A stretch of 37,604 nucleotides of DNA, taken from Flavobacterium xinjiangense (GTDB taxonomy: Bacteria; Bacteroidota; Bacteroidia; Flavobacteriales; Flavobacteriaceae). The stretch spans positions 1 to 37,604 of the forward strand of contig NZ_FRCL01000022.1 of assembly GCF_900142885.1 (NCBI RefSeq). Reading direction: 5' to 3'. Made by a program: the position numbers and the translations under genes. The first letter of the stretch is position 1, and every line of letters starts with the position of its first letter. Below, piece after piece: positions 8,662 to 16,665 of this stretch. The notes under the pieces are model-generated. The model was given only the letters and a program-made list of their open reading frames with translations, ran no database searches and had not been told where the DNA came from.

Positions 8662-8850
8662 ATCTGCCAACAATAAGGGTTTGGTTGCGTGCCAGCACGA
8701 ATAATGAAATTCGTTTTGAACGCAACAGAAATAGGTAAAAAGTATTTATTATAGTTTAAGTCCCATATATTTACTTTCTAATTAACAAAAATCAATTCGT
8801 TTAGAGGTTTTTAGATCGATAGTTATCGGACGACTGACATTAGGGCGATA
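8662..8850. repeat. attC-like imperfect palindrome and repeat after the HsdR-N-like gene
   Basis: Right after the gene lies ATCTGCCAAC (8662-8671), the inverse of GTTGGCAGAT before the gene (7726-7735). It is followed by nested stems: GTTGCGT (8684-8690) with ACGCAAC (8720-8726), enclosing CGAAT (8698-8702) with ATTCG (8709-8713). The segment ends in GACATTAGGGCGAT (about 8838-8851), just before the next gene. The nested layout recalls integron attC sites, but the core bases do not match the classical consensus. Confidence 0.4.
8765..8815. repeat. Dispersed repeat A, copy 1
   Basis: A ~50-bp sequence, ATATTTACTTTCTAATTAAC...AATTCGTTTAGAGGTTTTTAGA, with close relatives at 9383-9434 and 23994-24043. 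All three lie at gene borders, and two of them precede a plus-strand gene by 60 bp. They could be mobile-cassette flanks or shared promoter/regulatory sequence. Confidence 0.55.
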
Positions 8851-8875
8851 TTATGCAAACCTAATACTAAGAAAA

Positions 8876-9289
8876 GTGAAAGAGAAATCAACTCACGAAG
8901 AAATATACGAAAAGCTTTCTTCTCTTTTTAATTTAAAGTTCAAAGCACAACTAAAAGATAGTCCAATCGAGTTCGATAATTTTTTGCTAGTAAAAAATGT
9001 TGTACTAGAGAATGAAAATTACGTAATTTTATTCCGAAAAGAGAAAGAGATTTTAAAATTTAGAAATAGAGATGAATTTTTATCTAGTTTTATAAGTTTC
9101 ATTGATATAAAGATTAACCAATTTGAAGAAGAATTCAAAGATCTCCAAAAGTTTGAAAGTATGTCAATGGGAATTAAATACAATGAAAATGAAGTTTACA
9201 TGCGCCATGAAAGCATTGGACATGGAACAACCAAACTAAATCAAATTAGAGAAAAGCTTGTAAATGCAAATAAGCCGAGTTCAAAATAA
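8876..9289 (+). CDS. Small unknown soluble protein
   Basis: A 137-residue, highly charged protein starting at a GTG (KEKSTHEEIYEKLSSLF). I do not recognise the family. It is mainly helical at both ends with a short beta section in the middle (NYVILFRKEKEILKF), no signal peptide and no membrane segment. The second half has a coiled-coil-like FIDIKINQFEEEFKDLQKF and a Gly-His turn (HESIGHGTTK). It sits between two repeat-A copies, so it may be a single-gene cassette of its own. Confidence 0.55.
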   Translation: MKEKSTHEEIYEKLSSLFNLKFKAQLKDSPIEFDNFLLVKNVVLENENYVILFRKEKEILKFRNRDEFLSSFISFIDIKINQFEEEFKDLQKFESMSMGIKYNENEVYMRHESIGHGTTKLNQIREKLVNANKPSSK

Positions 9290-9382
9290 AAGAAAAAAAT
9301 CAGCTATCGGCTGAGTTTTCGTTGCGTAAGCAGCAGAAACAATTTAACTGGTGTTAATTGCACCAGCAAGTTTTTAAATCAG

Positions 9383-9434
9383 ATGTATCTACTTTGTAAT
9401 TAATAAAATAAAGGTTCGTTTAGCGGTTTTTAGA
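9383..9434. repeat. Dispersed repeat A, copy 2
   Basis: Second copy of repeat A (TGTATCTACTTTGTAATTAA...GTTCGTTTAGCGGTTTTTAGA), between the stop at 9289 and the terminator of the facing operon. A small hairpin, GGTGTTAATTGCACC (9351-9365), lies just ahead. GATGTTATACT follows at 9441, the counterpart of GACATTAGGGC after copy 1. Confidence 0.5.
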
Positions 9435-9471
9435 CATACTGATGTTATACTCAATTTCTCCAAAAATGTAC

Positions 9472-9503
9472 AAAAAAAGCGCTCAGGATTAAATCCAAAG
9501 CGC
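9472..9503 (-). terminator. Intrinsic terminator of the MBL operon
   Basis: Read on the minus strand: GCGCTTTGGAT, a short loop, ATCCTGAGCGC, then seven T. It lies ten bases downstream of the stop of the membrane protein gene, so it closes the three-gene minus-strand operon. Confidence 0.75.
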
Positions 9504-9512
9504 AATTTTATT

Positions 9513-10223
9513 TTAAAGTGAATCAATAGTTTCATGCAACCTTTCAGCATAAGCGAAAGCAGGTACCATTACCCATTTTTTTGTAACTCTGAAAATCCAA
9601 AAAATAAGGAAAATTAAAAGAAAAAGTTCTCCTATAATAAAAATGTTTGGTAGTAATTCCAGTCGCCAAACTACCATAGTAGACACAAAGTATAAGTAAG
9701 TAAAAGCCATTAAAATCAAAATAAGAAGAATTGCATATGGTTTTAGTCCCCATAAATTTCTTCTGAAACCGTATGCTATATTCTCCTTAAAAATCAGAGG
9801 GTATTTATTCACATCTCTCGTTTTTCCGATAACATATCGTGTCCAGGATTTATAAACTTCATCCGCCTTATCGCAATTATTCACTTCATAATTCTGATCA
9901 ATTGCGTGACCAATAGGACATATCTGTTCCATTTTAGAATGAATTCTGGATTTTGAGTATTGATCTATTCGCGTATCGAGCCATCTAAATAACTGTGTGG
10001 ATGGAGCTCCGCCCCAATCCAACCACAGTTTTTCTTCTTTTGCTTTTCCTGCATCTCTTCCCAATTGTGCAGTTAAATAAGCAAATAAGCCAACTACTCC
10101 AATCGGGAGCCCAAAATGATAATAAGTTTGAAAATCCCAACCTGTTACAACCAAAATAACACTTAATGGTAAATAAAATAGAATCATCGGATAAATTCGT
10201 GCTGTTAAATTATACCTATCCAC
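9513..10223 (-). CDS. Four-helix membrane protein, third gene of the MBL operon
   Basis: A 236-residue membrane protein. Two helices lie near the N-terminus (residues ~11-28 and 36-54) and two near the C-terminus (~161-181 and 193-213), with a ~100-residue soluble domain between them. The N-terminal signature YNLTARIYPMILFYLP and the loop GRDAGKAKEEKLWLDWGGAP with TQLFRW appear conserved in a family of uncharacterised proteins often seen in variable genome regions. It starts 2 bases after the MBL gene ends, so the two are co-translated. It may be the membrane-acting effector of the operon; that is inference, and the fold matches no known toxin that I can name. Confidence 0.65.
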   Translation of the reverse strand: MDRYNLTARIYPMILFYLPLSVILVVTGWDFQTYYHFGLPIGVVGLFAYLTAQLGRDAGKAKEEKLWLDWGGAPSTQLFRWLDTRIDQYSKSRIHSKMEQICPIGHAIDQNYEVNNCDKADEVYKSWTRYVIGKTRDVNKYPLIFKENIAYGFRRNLWGLKPYAILLILILMAFTYLYFVSTMVVWRLELLPNIFIIGELFLLIFLIFWIFRVTKKWVMVPAFAYAERLHETIDSL

Positions 10224-10225
10224 AG

Positions 10226-11269
10226 CTATTCCTCCACCTCATTAAAAAATGGGACAGAACTCGCAGCACTCCAGCCATCGCGAGGTGCATTTATATTATG
10301 CATTAATATATTGCCGTTAGTTTTATAAACATTTGCACCGCGTCGCTTAAAAGCATTAGTAACTTTTTTTGCAGGGTGTTTTGGTGCATCCTTTGAAGCA
10401 GATACAAATGCGGTCTGACATTTAATAGCATCTAAAATCGATGGTGAAATATTTCTTTTGCTTCCATGATGCGGCGCTTGCATAAATGACACATTTGAAA
10501 TATCAATTTCTTTATTTTGGGCAAATTCAATAACCTTTTTTAGAGATTGTATACCTGAATCTCCTGTAAAAAAATATTTTCTACTATTTACCTGTAAAAG
10601 TACCACAGCACTTGAGCGATTTTCAGCAGATGTTTCACCTGTTTCATCCAACGTTTCAATATCCATCGTTTCTTTAATCCAAGTGATTGCGCTTTGATAT
10701 GTGCTAAATGCTTTTTCCATAACCGTCTTTGCCTGTGGACTTCGTGCAAAATCCGGTATAAGTTCCCTGTAATAATCTATAGATGGACCAAGTACTTTAA
10801 TTGCTCCATCTTCATTTTCGCGTCCTGCAAAAGGCTCACGAACATCGATACCTTTTTCTTCAGCCAGTTTCACTAGTTCATGAGCATAAGTATATGCATC
10901 TTTTAATCTATCACTCAAGCTAGTATCAGTAATTCGTCCATCGTGAAAAAGGTCACATATTTTTTTTGAATGATCCCAAGGTTTATGAATCCACAGTTCT
11001 CCCACTGAGCAGTGGTTCATGACTTGTCTTAATCCTGATGCATGATCCGCATCAGGATGTGTGCAAATAACTAAATCCACATGATTGGTGTTATAGAACT
11101 GTTGAATATGTTCTACAAGCCTATTGCCTGAATCTTTTGTTCCTCCATCGATAACTACCACTTTAAATGATGATCTTTCAGAGAAATCTCCGTAACGGAA
11201 TACTATCGCATCGCCACTTTTTTCACCGCTGTCTACCGGTAAGAAATCTATTTGTAACTGTTCGTCCAT
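10226..11269 (-). CDS. ComEC-type metallo-beta-lactamase-fold hydrolase
   Basis: A 347-residue soluble MBL-fold protein like the extracytoplasmic hydrolase part of ComEC/Rec2, but with no membrane domain. The metal site is intact: H71-P-D73-A-D75-H76 (CTHPDADHASGL), D237 in FFTGDSG and H267-H268 in QAPHHGSKR. The end has the ComEC-like HPAKKVTNAFKRRGANVY and TNGNI. In ComEC this domain degrades one DNA strand, so a nuclease or phosphodiesterase is the natural guess; a small nucleotide substrate cannot be excluded. Middle gene of three, 6 bases after the 416-aa gene and 2 before the membrane gene. Confidence 0.8.
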   Translation of the reverse strand: MDEQLQIDFLPVDSGEKSGDAIVFRYGDFSERSSFKVVVIDGGTKDSGNRLVEHIQQFYNTNHVDLVICTHPDADHASGLRQVMNHCSVGELWIHKPWDHSKKICDLFHDGRITDTSLSDRLKDAYTYAHELVKLAEEKGIDVREPFAGRENEDGAIKVLGPSIDYYRELIPDFARSPQAKTVMEKAFSTYQSAITWIKETMDIETLDETGETSAENRSSAVVLLQVNSRKYFFTGDSGIQSLKKVIEFAQNKEIDISNVSFMQAPHHGSKRNISPSILDAIKCQTAFVSASKDAPKHPAKKVTNAFKRRGANVYKTNGNILMHNINAPRDGWSAASSVPFFNEVEE

Positions 11270-11275
11270 AAGTTT

Positions 11276-12526
11276 TTATTTTGCATTACCATAAAGTATA
11301 ATATCGGAAATTATATATCGCAATCTATCTTTAAGGTCAAATTCAATTTCTAATTCCTCTGCTTTATTGCACATTTCTAAAAGTGTAGAAAGGTTAGTGA
11401 TTTCATTATCAATTTTTGTTTTAAAAATATCAGATAGTCTCTTTATATGACCAAAAGAACTTCTAGGTCCATCAATCTTAGCCTGTATCTTCATTCTCAA
11501 CTCATCAGGAGTTTTAATCGTTTTAACTTCCTTTAATTCTTTTATAAATCTATCACTGGTATTGAGAATGTTCTGCATTGACTTCAACGTTGCAAAGACA
11601 TTTTCGGGCTTTGTGGTATGAGAAATTTTCACCCTATTACTTTCAAATCGATTTTCCTTTGGAAATAGATAAAACCCATCTTTATTGTCCTTACCTATAT
11701 TAATAATATTTAAAAAATTCAAAGAACCTTTTCCTAAGTCATTTGTTGAAACTTTAATCGCAGTTGAAACTTTACCAAATTCACCTGCGTCTTTTTTAAA
11801 CCTTTCATCGACTATAATTTCTAATTTGGATTCATTAATATGTGCTGAATTGATTTTGTATTCAACTCCACTATTCTTTTTCATAAAATCATGAAATGCT
11901 AGCATGGATGATACAAATGCAAAATCAACCCCATATTCATAATACTTATTAGTTGAAGTAATACCTCTCAAATAGGTAACTCCTTCATTTTCAACAAGAC
12001 GATAACTCCGATGCTTGTTATAGTTATCTGAACTACTAGCCAAATCTTTAAAATACTGAATGTTTTGTCTTGCCAGACCAGACAAACCATTTTCAAATAG
12101 ACTATTAGCGTACTTGGTCATCACATATTCATCCAGATAAGTATTTTTTGAATCATACTTTGCAACAGTTTTCAAGTTTTCCTTCACCTCATCAACGACC
12201 ACATACTCATCAAATTGAAAAACTATTTCCTTTTTCTTTTCTCCATCAATTACAAGCATTTCTTCAAAAACACTAATATGCTTTATTTCGGCTTTGATCG
12301 ACTTTCGTTTATAATTTGTAATAAAATATTTAATACGTTTATAAATAATATCTATAAAGTCGATAGTAATGATTTCATTTTTAATTTTATCAATTTCAAA
12401 TTCAGCATACATTTTTTCTTTATAAGGATGATCTTCCATCAATTCCCATAATTTCTCTACCTTAAGCTTTCCTGTACTTTCATCAGGGTTAAGCTCTACT
12501 GCTTTTTGTACAAATTTTTCTTTCAT
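11276..12526 (-). CDS. Unknown 416-aa protein, first gene of the MBL operon
   Basis: A soluble, charged protein of 416 residues that I cannot assign. The N-terminal third is helical and lysine-rich; the middle (about residues 170-300) is a beta-rich domain (YRLVENEGVTYLRGITST, YYEYGVDFAFVSSML, KLEIIVDERF, GSLNFLNIINIG); the last third is helical. The middle has a faint look of phage/plasmid DUF932 proteins, but not enough to claim it. As the promoter-proximal gene of the operon it may be a sensor or a nucleic-acid-binding component. No nuclease or ATPase motif is visible. Confidence 0.6.
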   Translation of the reverse strand: MKEKFVQKAVELNPDESTGKLKVEKLWELMEDHPYKEKMYAEFEIDKIKNEIITIDFIDIIYKRIKYFITNYKRKSIKAEIKHISVFEEMLVIDGEKKKEIVFQFDEYVVVDEVKENLKTVAKYDSKNTYLDEYVMTKYANSLFENGLSGLARQNIQYFKDLASSSDNYNKHRSYRLVENEGVTYLRGITSTNKYYEYGVDFAFVSSMLAFHDFMKKNSGVEYKINSAHINESKLEIIVDERFKKDAGEFGKVSTAIKVSTNDLGKGSLNFLNIINIGKDNKDGFYLFPKENRFESNRVKISHTTKPENVFATLKSMQNILNTSDRFIKELKEVKTIKTPDELRMKIQAKIDGPRSSFGHIKRLSDIFKTKIDNEITNLSTLLEMCNKAEELEIEFDLKDRLRYIISDIILYGNAK

Positions 12527-12677
12527 AATTACTTTTCTTTTTACTCATTATAAATGATTCGATTATGTGAAGTTCTAACTGCATCAAAACGAATACGGTT
12601 AATTACTTCTTTGACCGCCTATTATTAACATCAATTTTTTTAATCACAAAACTTTTTTTATGATAAAACTGCTATAA

Positions 12678-12890
12678 TCAATCCTCCCATCCACAGAGTG
12701 TTAATCCGTAGTTCTGGGCTTGAGAAAGTGATGTTTTTAGTATATCGTGTTTACAGGCTGATAACCCCCGACAGTTTTCATTATAATGGTATTTTTTTGC
12801 TCCTCGTGGACCGCAGATATAGACGTCTGTTTTTTCAACATGAAAGGAGGTTAATGTCACCAATAATAGTATTAAAGCAATGAATTTCAT
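12678..12890 (-). CDS. Small secreted Cys protein
   Basis: 70 residues. A signal peptide (MKFIALILLLVTLTSFHVEK) is followed by a short domain with spaced cysteines: VYICGPRGAKKYHYNENCRG, then LSACKHDILKTSLSQA and LTLCGWED. This C..H..C..C.H..A..C pattern belongs to a common group of small Bacteroidetes exported proteins that probably bind a metal or form disulfides. It is the last gene of the minus-strand run and may be separately transcribed, because 98 bp separate it from the lipoprotein gene. Confidence 0.6.
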   Translation of the reverse strand: MKFIALILLLVTLTSFHVEKTDVYICGPRGAKKYHYNENCRGLSACKHDILKTSLSQAQNYGLTLCGWED

Positions 12891-12988
12891 ATATTATTTT
12901 TTTACTAGAAGAATTACTAATTTGTTTCTGCGAATTCAGTGGTGGCAATTAATTTGCCATCTCGATTGACACTACGATTGCTAATATA

Positions 12989-13903
12989 TTAGACAGGGTT
13001 TACTATAAAATCTTTAATCACTTTATCCATATTACTTGGCAGCCCCGTTTCCTTAATTTCAAACCGTTTCACTTTCATTCCAGTAAACCAATTACTCCAA
13101 TATTCCTTGATTACTTTTCCTTCATAAGGGTTCTTTTTATCCGGATTTACACCCAAAACTAAAATTTCCAGATTTGATAAGTTTTCATTTGCTTTAATAA
13201 AACCAAAATGTTGCTGCTGCATTTTTTCCTTCCAATTGGCTTTGTTTAAACCATTGGAACGGATCATTTCCGGTAACAAATATGACGTTGCATTTCCTTC
13301 TTTTATTTTAGTGTCTTTATAAAAAATATAACCATCAGTGAGTATTACCAGGATATTTCTACGACTTGTGTCAATGCAATAATCATTAACATTATTTTCA
13401 AAAAACTTCCATATATCAGCCCCTATATAATTGTTGTCTTTTATGGCTAAATCATAAATTTTAGCAGTTTCATGATTATAGGTTGTATTGACTAAACTTA
13501 TACCGCTTTTTGAAGCATTATTTTTATTAATCTCAAATTTTAATTTCTTTGAGATAGTATTAATTTCTTGGTTTTGCGGTTCAGGATTAAAATAAACTTC
13601 TATTTTATCATTTATAAGTCTCACTTTTTTATTTCTAATATGATTTGTAAACGCCTGGGAAATAGAATTGATATACCCTAAATCTCTCTGATAAAATTCC
13701 ATTGCTGTATTTGAATATTTCTGGGGATCTATTCTATCCGATAGATCTAAAAGGATACTAATATTGTAGTTTATATTGGAACTGTTTACTTTTGTGATTT
13801 GTGTTTTTTCTTCGGATTTATTGGTAATTTCCTCATTTTTACAAGAAATCATTAAATTAGAGAGTAGCAACAACAGTAAAATTATTTTAAGATATTTTTT
13901 CAT
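12989..13903 (-). CDS. VWA-like lipoprotein
   Basis: A 304-residue lipoprotein: signal peptide with lipobox LMIS-C21, then a von Willebrand A-like domain. The metal-site-type motif is LLDLSDRID (D53, S55) after a beta strand, and NILVILTDGYIFY supplies the second conserved strand (TDG). The motif is DxSDR rather than the usual DxSxS, so metal binding may be altered. The gene follows the coiled-coil membrane protein with a 5-base gap. TerB-like plus VWA-like partners recall tellurium/stress (Ter) systems, in which such domains form membrane-linked complexes; here the VWA part is predicted to be outside the cytoplasm. Confidence 0.65.
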   Translation of the reverse strand: MKKYLKIILLLLLLSNLMISCKNEEITNKSEEKTQITKVNSSNINYNISILLDLSDRIDPQKYSNTAMEFYQRDLGYINSISQAFTNHIRNKKVRLINDKIEVYFNPEPQNQEINTISKKLKFEINKNNASKSGISLVNTTYNHETAKIYDLAIKDNNYIGADIWKFFENNVNDYCIDTSRRNILVILTDGYIFYKDTKIKEGNATSYLLPEMIRSNGLNKANWKEKMQQQHFGFIKANENLSNLEILVLGVNPDKKNPYEGKVIKEYWSNWFTGMKVKRFEIKETGLPSNMDKVIKDFIVNPV

Positions 13904-13908
13904 AAGTA

Positions 13909-15174
13909 CTAATTTTTTGAGTAAACTAAATGTTGAAAATCTGGATTTATTAAATCGAGTGATTTTAAATGCTCTAAGGCAATGCTATCGCATTCAGTAA
14001 GCAAATCATCTTTTTGGTTTTTAGCCAGTGCTATTTCTGTTCCAATAGCTTGAAACCAGCCTTCTTTATATTGATTGTGATAGTTTAAATATTCTTTTAC
14101 TGGAAAAACAAAGCCATCAATTTTTGATTGTAAGACTTTTATATCGCCTCTATGATTATCCATTTTATTTTTAAAATCAAGTATCTTATTTAAATTGATT
14201 AATTTAACTTTTTCAAAATTTATAATTTCTTCTTTTTTACCCCTAATGAAGACTCTTATTTTATCTTTATTCTCATTCTCTTTCATCACAAAATCAAAGA
14301 CTAATCCCCAGATAACATAAACCACAAATCCTGCAAAAATAATCATCCAAAATTCAGATTGATGTAGCGCAATTTCTAAGTCATAGAGTGGTGAATCAGG
14401 AGTCTTATTAAACTCATAAATTTTCTTTTCTATCACATAAGCCAATAAACCATCAAATAAAAATGTTGTAGCGAAAAGAGCAATTATTCTAAATGTTTTT
14501 TTTATTCCGATGCCTTTTTGCATCATGTGAATTACATAACCCAATCCCATGAATACAAAAGGGATAGTAATGACTAAAACTCCTTCAAGCCAACTTGCCT
14601 TAAGTGCATTCGTCAAAGCATCAGCGTCAAAAATAGCAGCAGTTAAGCTTGAGTCAGTGAACTCTTTAAAAAAAGCAGAATAGGATGCAGAGATATAAAA
14701 GACTAAGAGATATAAGGTTATTGGCAAGAGTAATATTAAACCAATATAAAACTGTGCAGACCCCCCTTTTCCATCATCAATATATTTTTGTGGATTTACT
14801 TTTACATCAACAATTTCATGTTGAGTGTTTTCAATCTTATGCTCTATTTCCTGCTCCTTCTGTTCATAAATTCCTACGGCAGTTTCACATTTTTTAAGCT
14901 CTGTCCTACTTTTTTCTTGTTCTTCTCTATAGGGTTGTTTTAGTCTTTCTTGCTCTAAAATTTGTTTGCGACATTGGTCTTCAAAACTGCTGAATAAATT
15001 TTGCAAACAGGCTCTAAGAACAATGGGTTTCCCGGTTGCCTTTATTGAAGCGGCAAATCCGCTTTGATAATATGTAATTCTTATTTGTTCTCTGTCTTCC
15101 TCGTTCTGTGGACTACTATTTATTTGGCTTACTTCCGTTTTCTTAAGGCTAAATAATTGTTGTAATGATTTCAT
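13909..15174 (-). CDS. Large coiled-coil membrane protein
   Basis: 421 residues, family not recognised. A cytoplasmic N-terminal region with a coiled coil (about 72-125, rich in E, K and Q) leads into four hydrophobic segments (~147-166, 198-216, 228-246 and 276-300). A second charged coiled-coil-like region follows (~305-360), then a soluble tail. It lies between the TerB-like gene (3-base gap) and the VWA-like lipoprotein gene (5-base gap), so the three are almost certainly made together. A plausible role is the membrane bridge of a complex joining a cytoplasmic TerB-like subunit to an outer lipoprotein. Confidence 0.6.
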   Translation of the reverse strand: MKSLQQLFSLKKTEVSQINSSPQNEEDREQIRITYYQSGFAASIKATGKPIVLRACLQNLFSSFEDQCRKQILEQERLKQPYREEQEKSRTELKKCETAVGIYEQKEQEIEHKIENTQHEIVDVKVNPQKYIDDGKGGSAQFYIGLILLLPITLYLLVFYISASYSAFFKEFTDSSLTAAIFDADALTNALKASWLEGVLVITIPFVFMGLGYVIHMMQKGIGIKKTFRIIALFATTFLFDGLLAYVIEKKIYEFNKTPDSPLYDLEIALHQSEFWMIIFAGFVVYVIWGLVFDFVMKENENKDKIRVFIRGKKEEIINFEKVKLINLNKILDFKNKMDNHRGDIKVLQSKIDGFVFPVKEYLNYHNQYKEGWFQAIGTEIALAKNQKDDLLTECDSIALEHLKSLDLINPDFQHLVYSKN

Positions 15175-15177
15175 AAA

Positions 15178-15588
15178 TTAAGAATTTAATTGATTAATAA
15201 TCTCCTTTTTATCAATGCCTTTCTGAACACAATCGATAAGATAACTACTTAATTCATCTATATTCTCATCTAAGAACTCAAATTTTTTGCAATACTTTTT
15301 TAGCGTATTTAATTCATCACCCGTAATTTTTCCGTCGGCCCACATAATACGCGTCAAATCATACAAATATTCAATTCTTATATTTAAATCTTCTGGAACA
15401 TTTGCTTCCTGATTAACTGGATTAAGAAATAATTTATCTAATTCTTCCCTGGGAATTCCCCTTTCCTCTGCTAAATGATATAACATTTGCAGCTCAAGAG
15501 TATCAAAATTATCGTCAGTTAAAGCCATCTGATATAGTCTAAGAAAATGGCTTTTCAACTGGATACTTATAGTCGAATTTGAATTCAT
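15178..15588 (-). CDS. TerB-like small helical protein
   Basis: A 136-residue all-helical protein with the TerB/DjlA-type pattern of paired helices: FLRLYQMALTDDNFDTLE followed by LYHLAEERGIPREEL, then a second half YDLTRIMWADGKITGDEL with LKKYCKKFEFLDENID. The acidic turns D-D-N-F-D and D-G-K-I-T are where TerB proteins bind metal. In Ter systems TerB works with VWA proteins (TerY/TerF) at the membrane. Here it heads the sub-cluster with the coiled-coil membrane protein and the VWA-like lipoprotein. Confidence 0.7.
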   Translation of the reverse strand: MNSNSTISIQLKSHFLRLYQMALTDDNFDTLELQMLYHLAEERGIPREELDKLFLNPVNQEANVPEDLNIRIEYLYDLTRIMWADGKITGDELNTLKKYCKKFEFLDENIDELSSYLIDCVQKGIDKKEIINQLNS

Positions 15589-15634
15589 ACTTTAAAAAAT
15601 TAAATGGTTATTATTTGTTTTGCTTCCTTTTAAA

Positions 15635-15904
15635 CTAGGATTCTCCTATTCTTTTTGAACTTTTAGTGCTTTTACCCTTTTTTGAAAGAGTCTTCTTTTT
15701 TGCGGCAGGCGCACAAACGCCACAGCTTCCTCCTTCTTTTGCGCAATGCTTACAACCCGAACAATTTTTGCAGGCGGAACAATATTCCGAACCGGAACAT
15801 CCCCGAGCCTCACAGCTTGAAGCAATTAATTTTTTGGTAGTTGTTTGACTTGAAGCGGTCCAACTAAAAAGGAGAAATAAACAGGTGTATAAAAATATTT
15901 TCAT
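15635..15904 (-). CDS. Small exported Cys-rich protein
   Basis: 89 residues: a signal peptide (MKIFLYTCLFLLFSWTASSQ), a very Cys-rich middle (SSCEARGCSGSEYCSACK, CSGCKHCAKEGGSCGVC; ten cysteines in about 35 residues) and a Lys/Ser tail. The CxxC spacing suggests metal binding or a disulfide-rich fold. It is not a family I can name. It sits 12 bases after the DUF4236 gene and 46 before the TerB-like gene, inside the operon. Confidence 0.6.
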   Translation of the reverse strand: MKIFLYTCLFLLFSWTASSQTTTKKLIASSCEARGCSGSEYCSACKNCSGCKHCAKEGGSCGVCAPAAKKKTLSKKGKSTKSSKRIGES

Positions 15905-15916
15905 AATAAAGTATTC

Positions 15917-16165
15917 TTAGTTAAACAGTTGATAAAATGCGATACCGAAACCCAAATAGATAATAAATGTCAACAGACATCCACTGGATTTTGATGAATT
16001 AAATGATTTCCTGAAAGATGCACCAGGCACTCCAGTCCTCACCGAGAAACCCTTGTTACTAATCGTTCCGCCTTTAGTCCTCAGACTTGGTGAAATTCCT
16101 GACTTACTAACATTTAACCCTAAACCACCGCCAAGGTTAATTCTTTTGGAGAAGCGAAAGCCCAT
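15917..16165 (-). CDS. DUF4236 protein with C-terminal membrane helix
   Basis: 82 residues. It opens MGFRFSKRINLGGGLGLNVS and continues KSGISPSLRTKGGTISN and GFSVRTGVPGASFRKSF, the standard DUF4236 beta pattern. A single hydrophobic helix ends the protein (LLTFIIYLGFGIAFYQLF). Its start codon abuts the preceding stop with no spacer. DUF4236 proteins are widespread but uncharacterised. Confidence 0.75.
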   Translation of the reverse strand: MGFRFSKRINLGGGLGLNVSKSGISPSLRTKGGTISNKGFSVRTGVPGASFRKSFNSSKSSGCLLTFIIYLGFGIAFYQLFN

Positions 16166-16372
16166 TTAACTTTTATGACAGTCATTTGAACAGGTTTTAC
16201 AACCGTCGGCCTTTGAATACGTTTTCTTAGCTTCAGTAACAGCCGATTTACAATTTTCATGTAGACCTAAAGCTTTCCTATTTAAAAGACCTGGTAGGAA
16301 CTGACAATCTGCTGTGTGCACTTCGTGATCACCATTGTATTGTGCTTGCGTGTTTACGTAATAATTTTTCAT
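16166..16372 (-). CDS. Small Cys/His protein
   Basis: 68 residues, no signal peptide. The pattern HEVHTADCQFLP, GLHENCKSAVTEAKKTY and DGCKTCSNDCHKS gives spaced His/Cys ligands, and I recall similar short bacterial proteins with the same opening (YYVNTQAQYNGDHEVH). It is probably zinc-binding. It lies between the YidD-like and DUF4236 genes. Confidence 0.6.
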   Translation of the reverse strand: MKNYYVNTQAQYNGDHEVHTADCQFLPGLLNRKALGLHENCKSAVTEAKKTYSKADGCKTCSNDCHKS

Positions 16373-16385
16373 GATTTCTATTTTT

Positions 16386-16664
16386 TTAATTGATTAATCT
16401 TTCCGCTATTTCCTTACCGCTAATTACTATTTTTGAAGGAAGCAGCATTTGTGTTTCATTTGTAATAGGATTTTTAAAGATTTCAAAACCTCCTCTACAA
16501 TTTTTATATCTGAAATAAAAAGCTTTTAATCCTTCTAATAATCCACGCTCCTGCGCTGCTTCAAAAACATAATTGGAGCATGATTTCCTGAAAATGCATT
16601 TTCTTCTTTCCTTCTCTGGGAGAAGCCAGTAGAACCGTATAGTCAAAAGGATTAAATATTTCAT
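16386..16664 (-). CDS. YidD-like membrane protein insertion factor paralogue
   Basis: 92 residues from the ATG at 16664; the open frame extends further upstream, but that part is antisense to the preceding gene and lacks family similarity. The YidD core is clear: CIFRKSCSNYVFEAAQERG, LLEGLKAFYFRYKNCRGG, with an N-terminal amphipathic helix (LILLTIRFYWLLP). YidD helps YidC insert membrane proteins and is normally found next to rpmH/rnpA/yidC. Here it is in a run of small secreted and Cys-rich genes, so it is probably a specialised paralogue. The start lies 1 base after the stop of the DUF4177-like gene. Confidence 0.75.
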   Translation of the reverse strand: MKYLILLTIRFYWLLPEKERRKCIFRKSCSNYVFEAAQERGLLEGLKAFYFRYKNCRGGFEIFKNPITNETQMLLPSKIVISGKEIAERLIN

Positions 16665-16665
16665 C

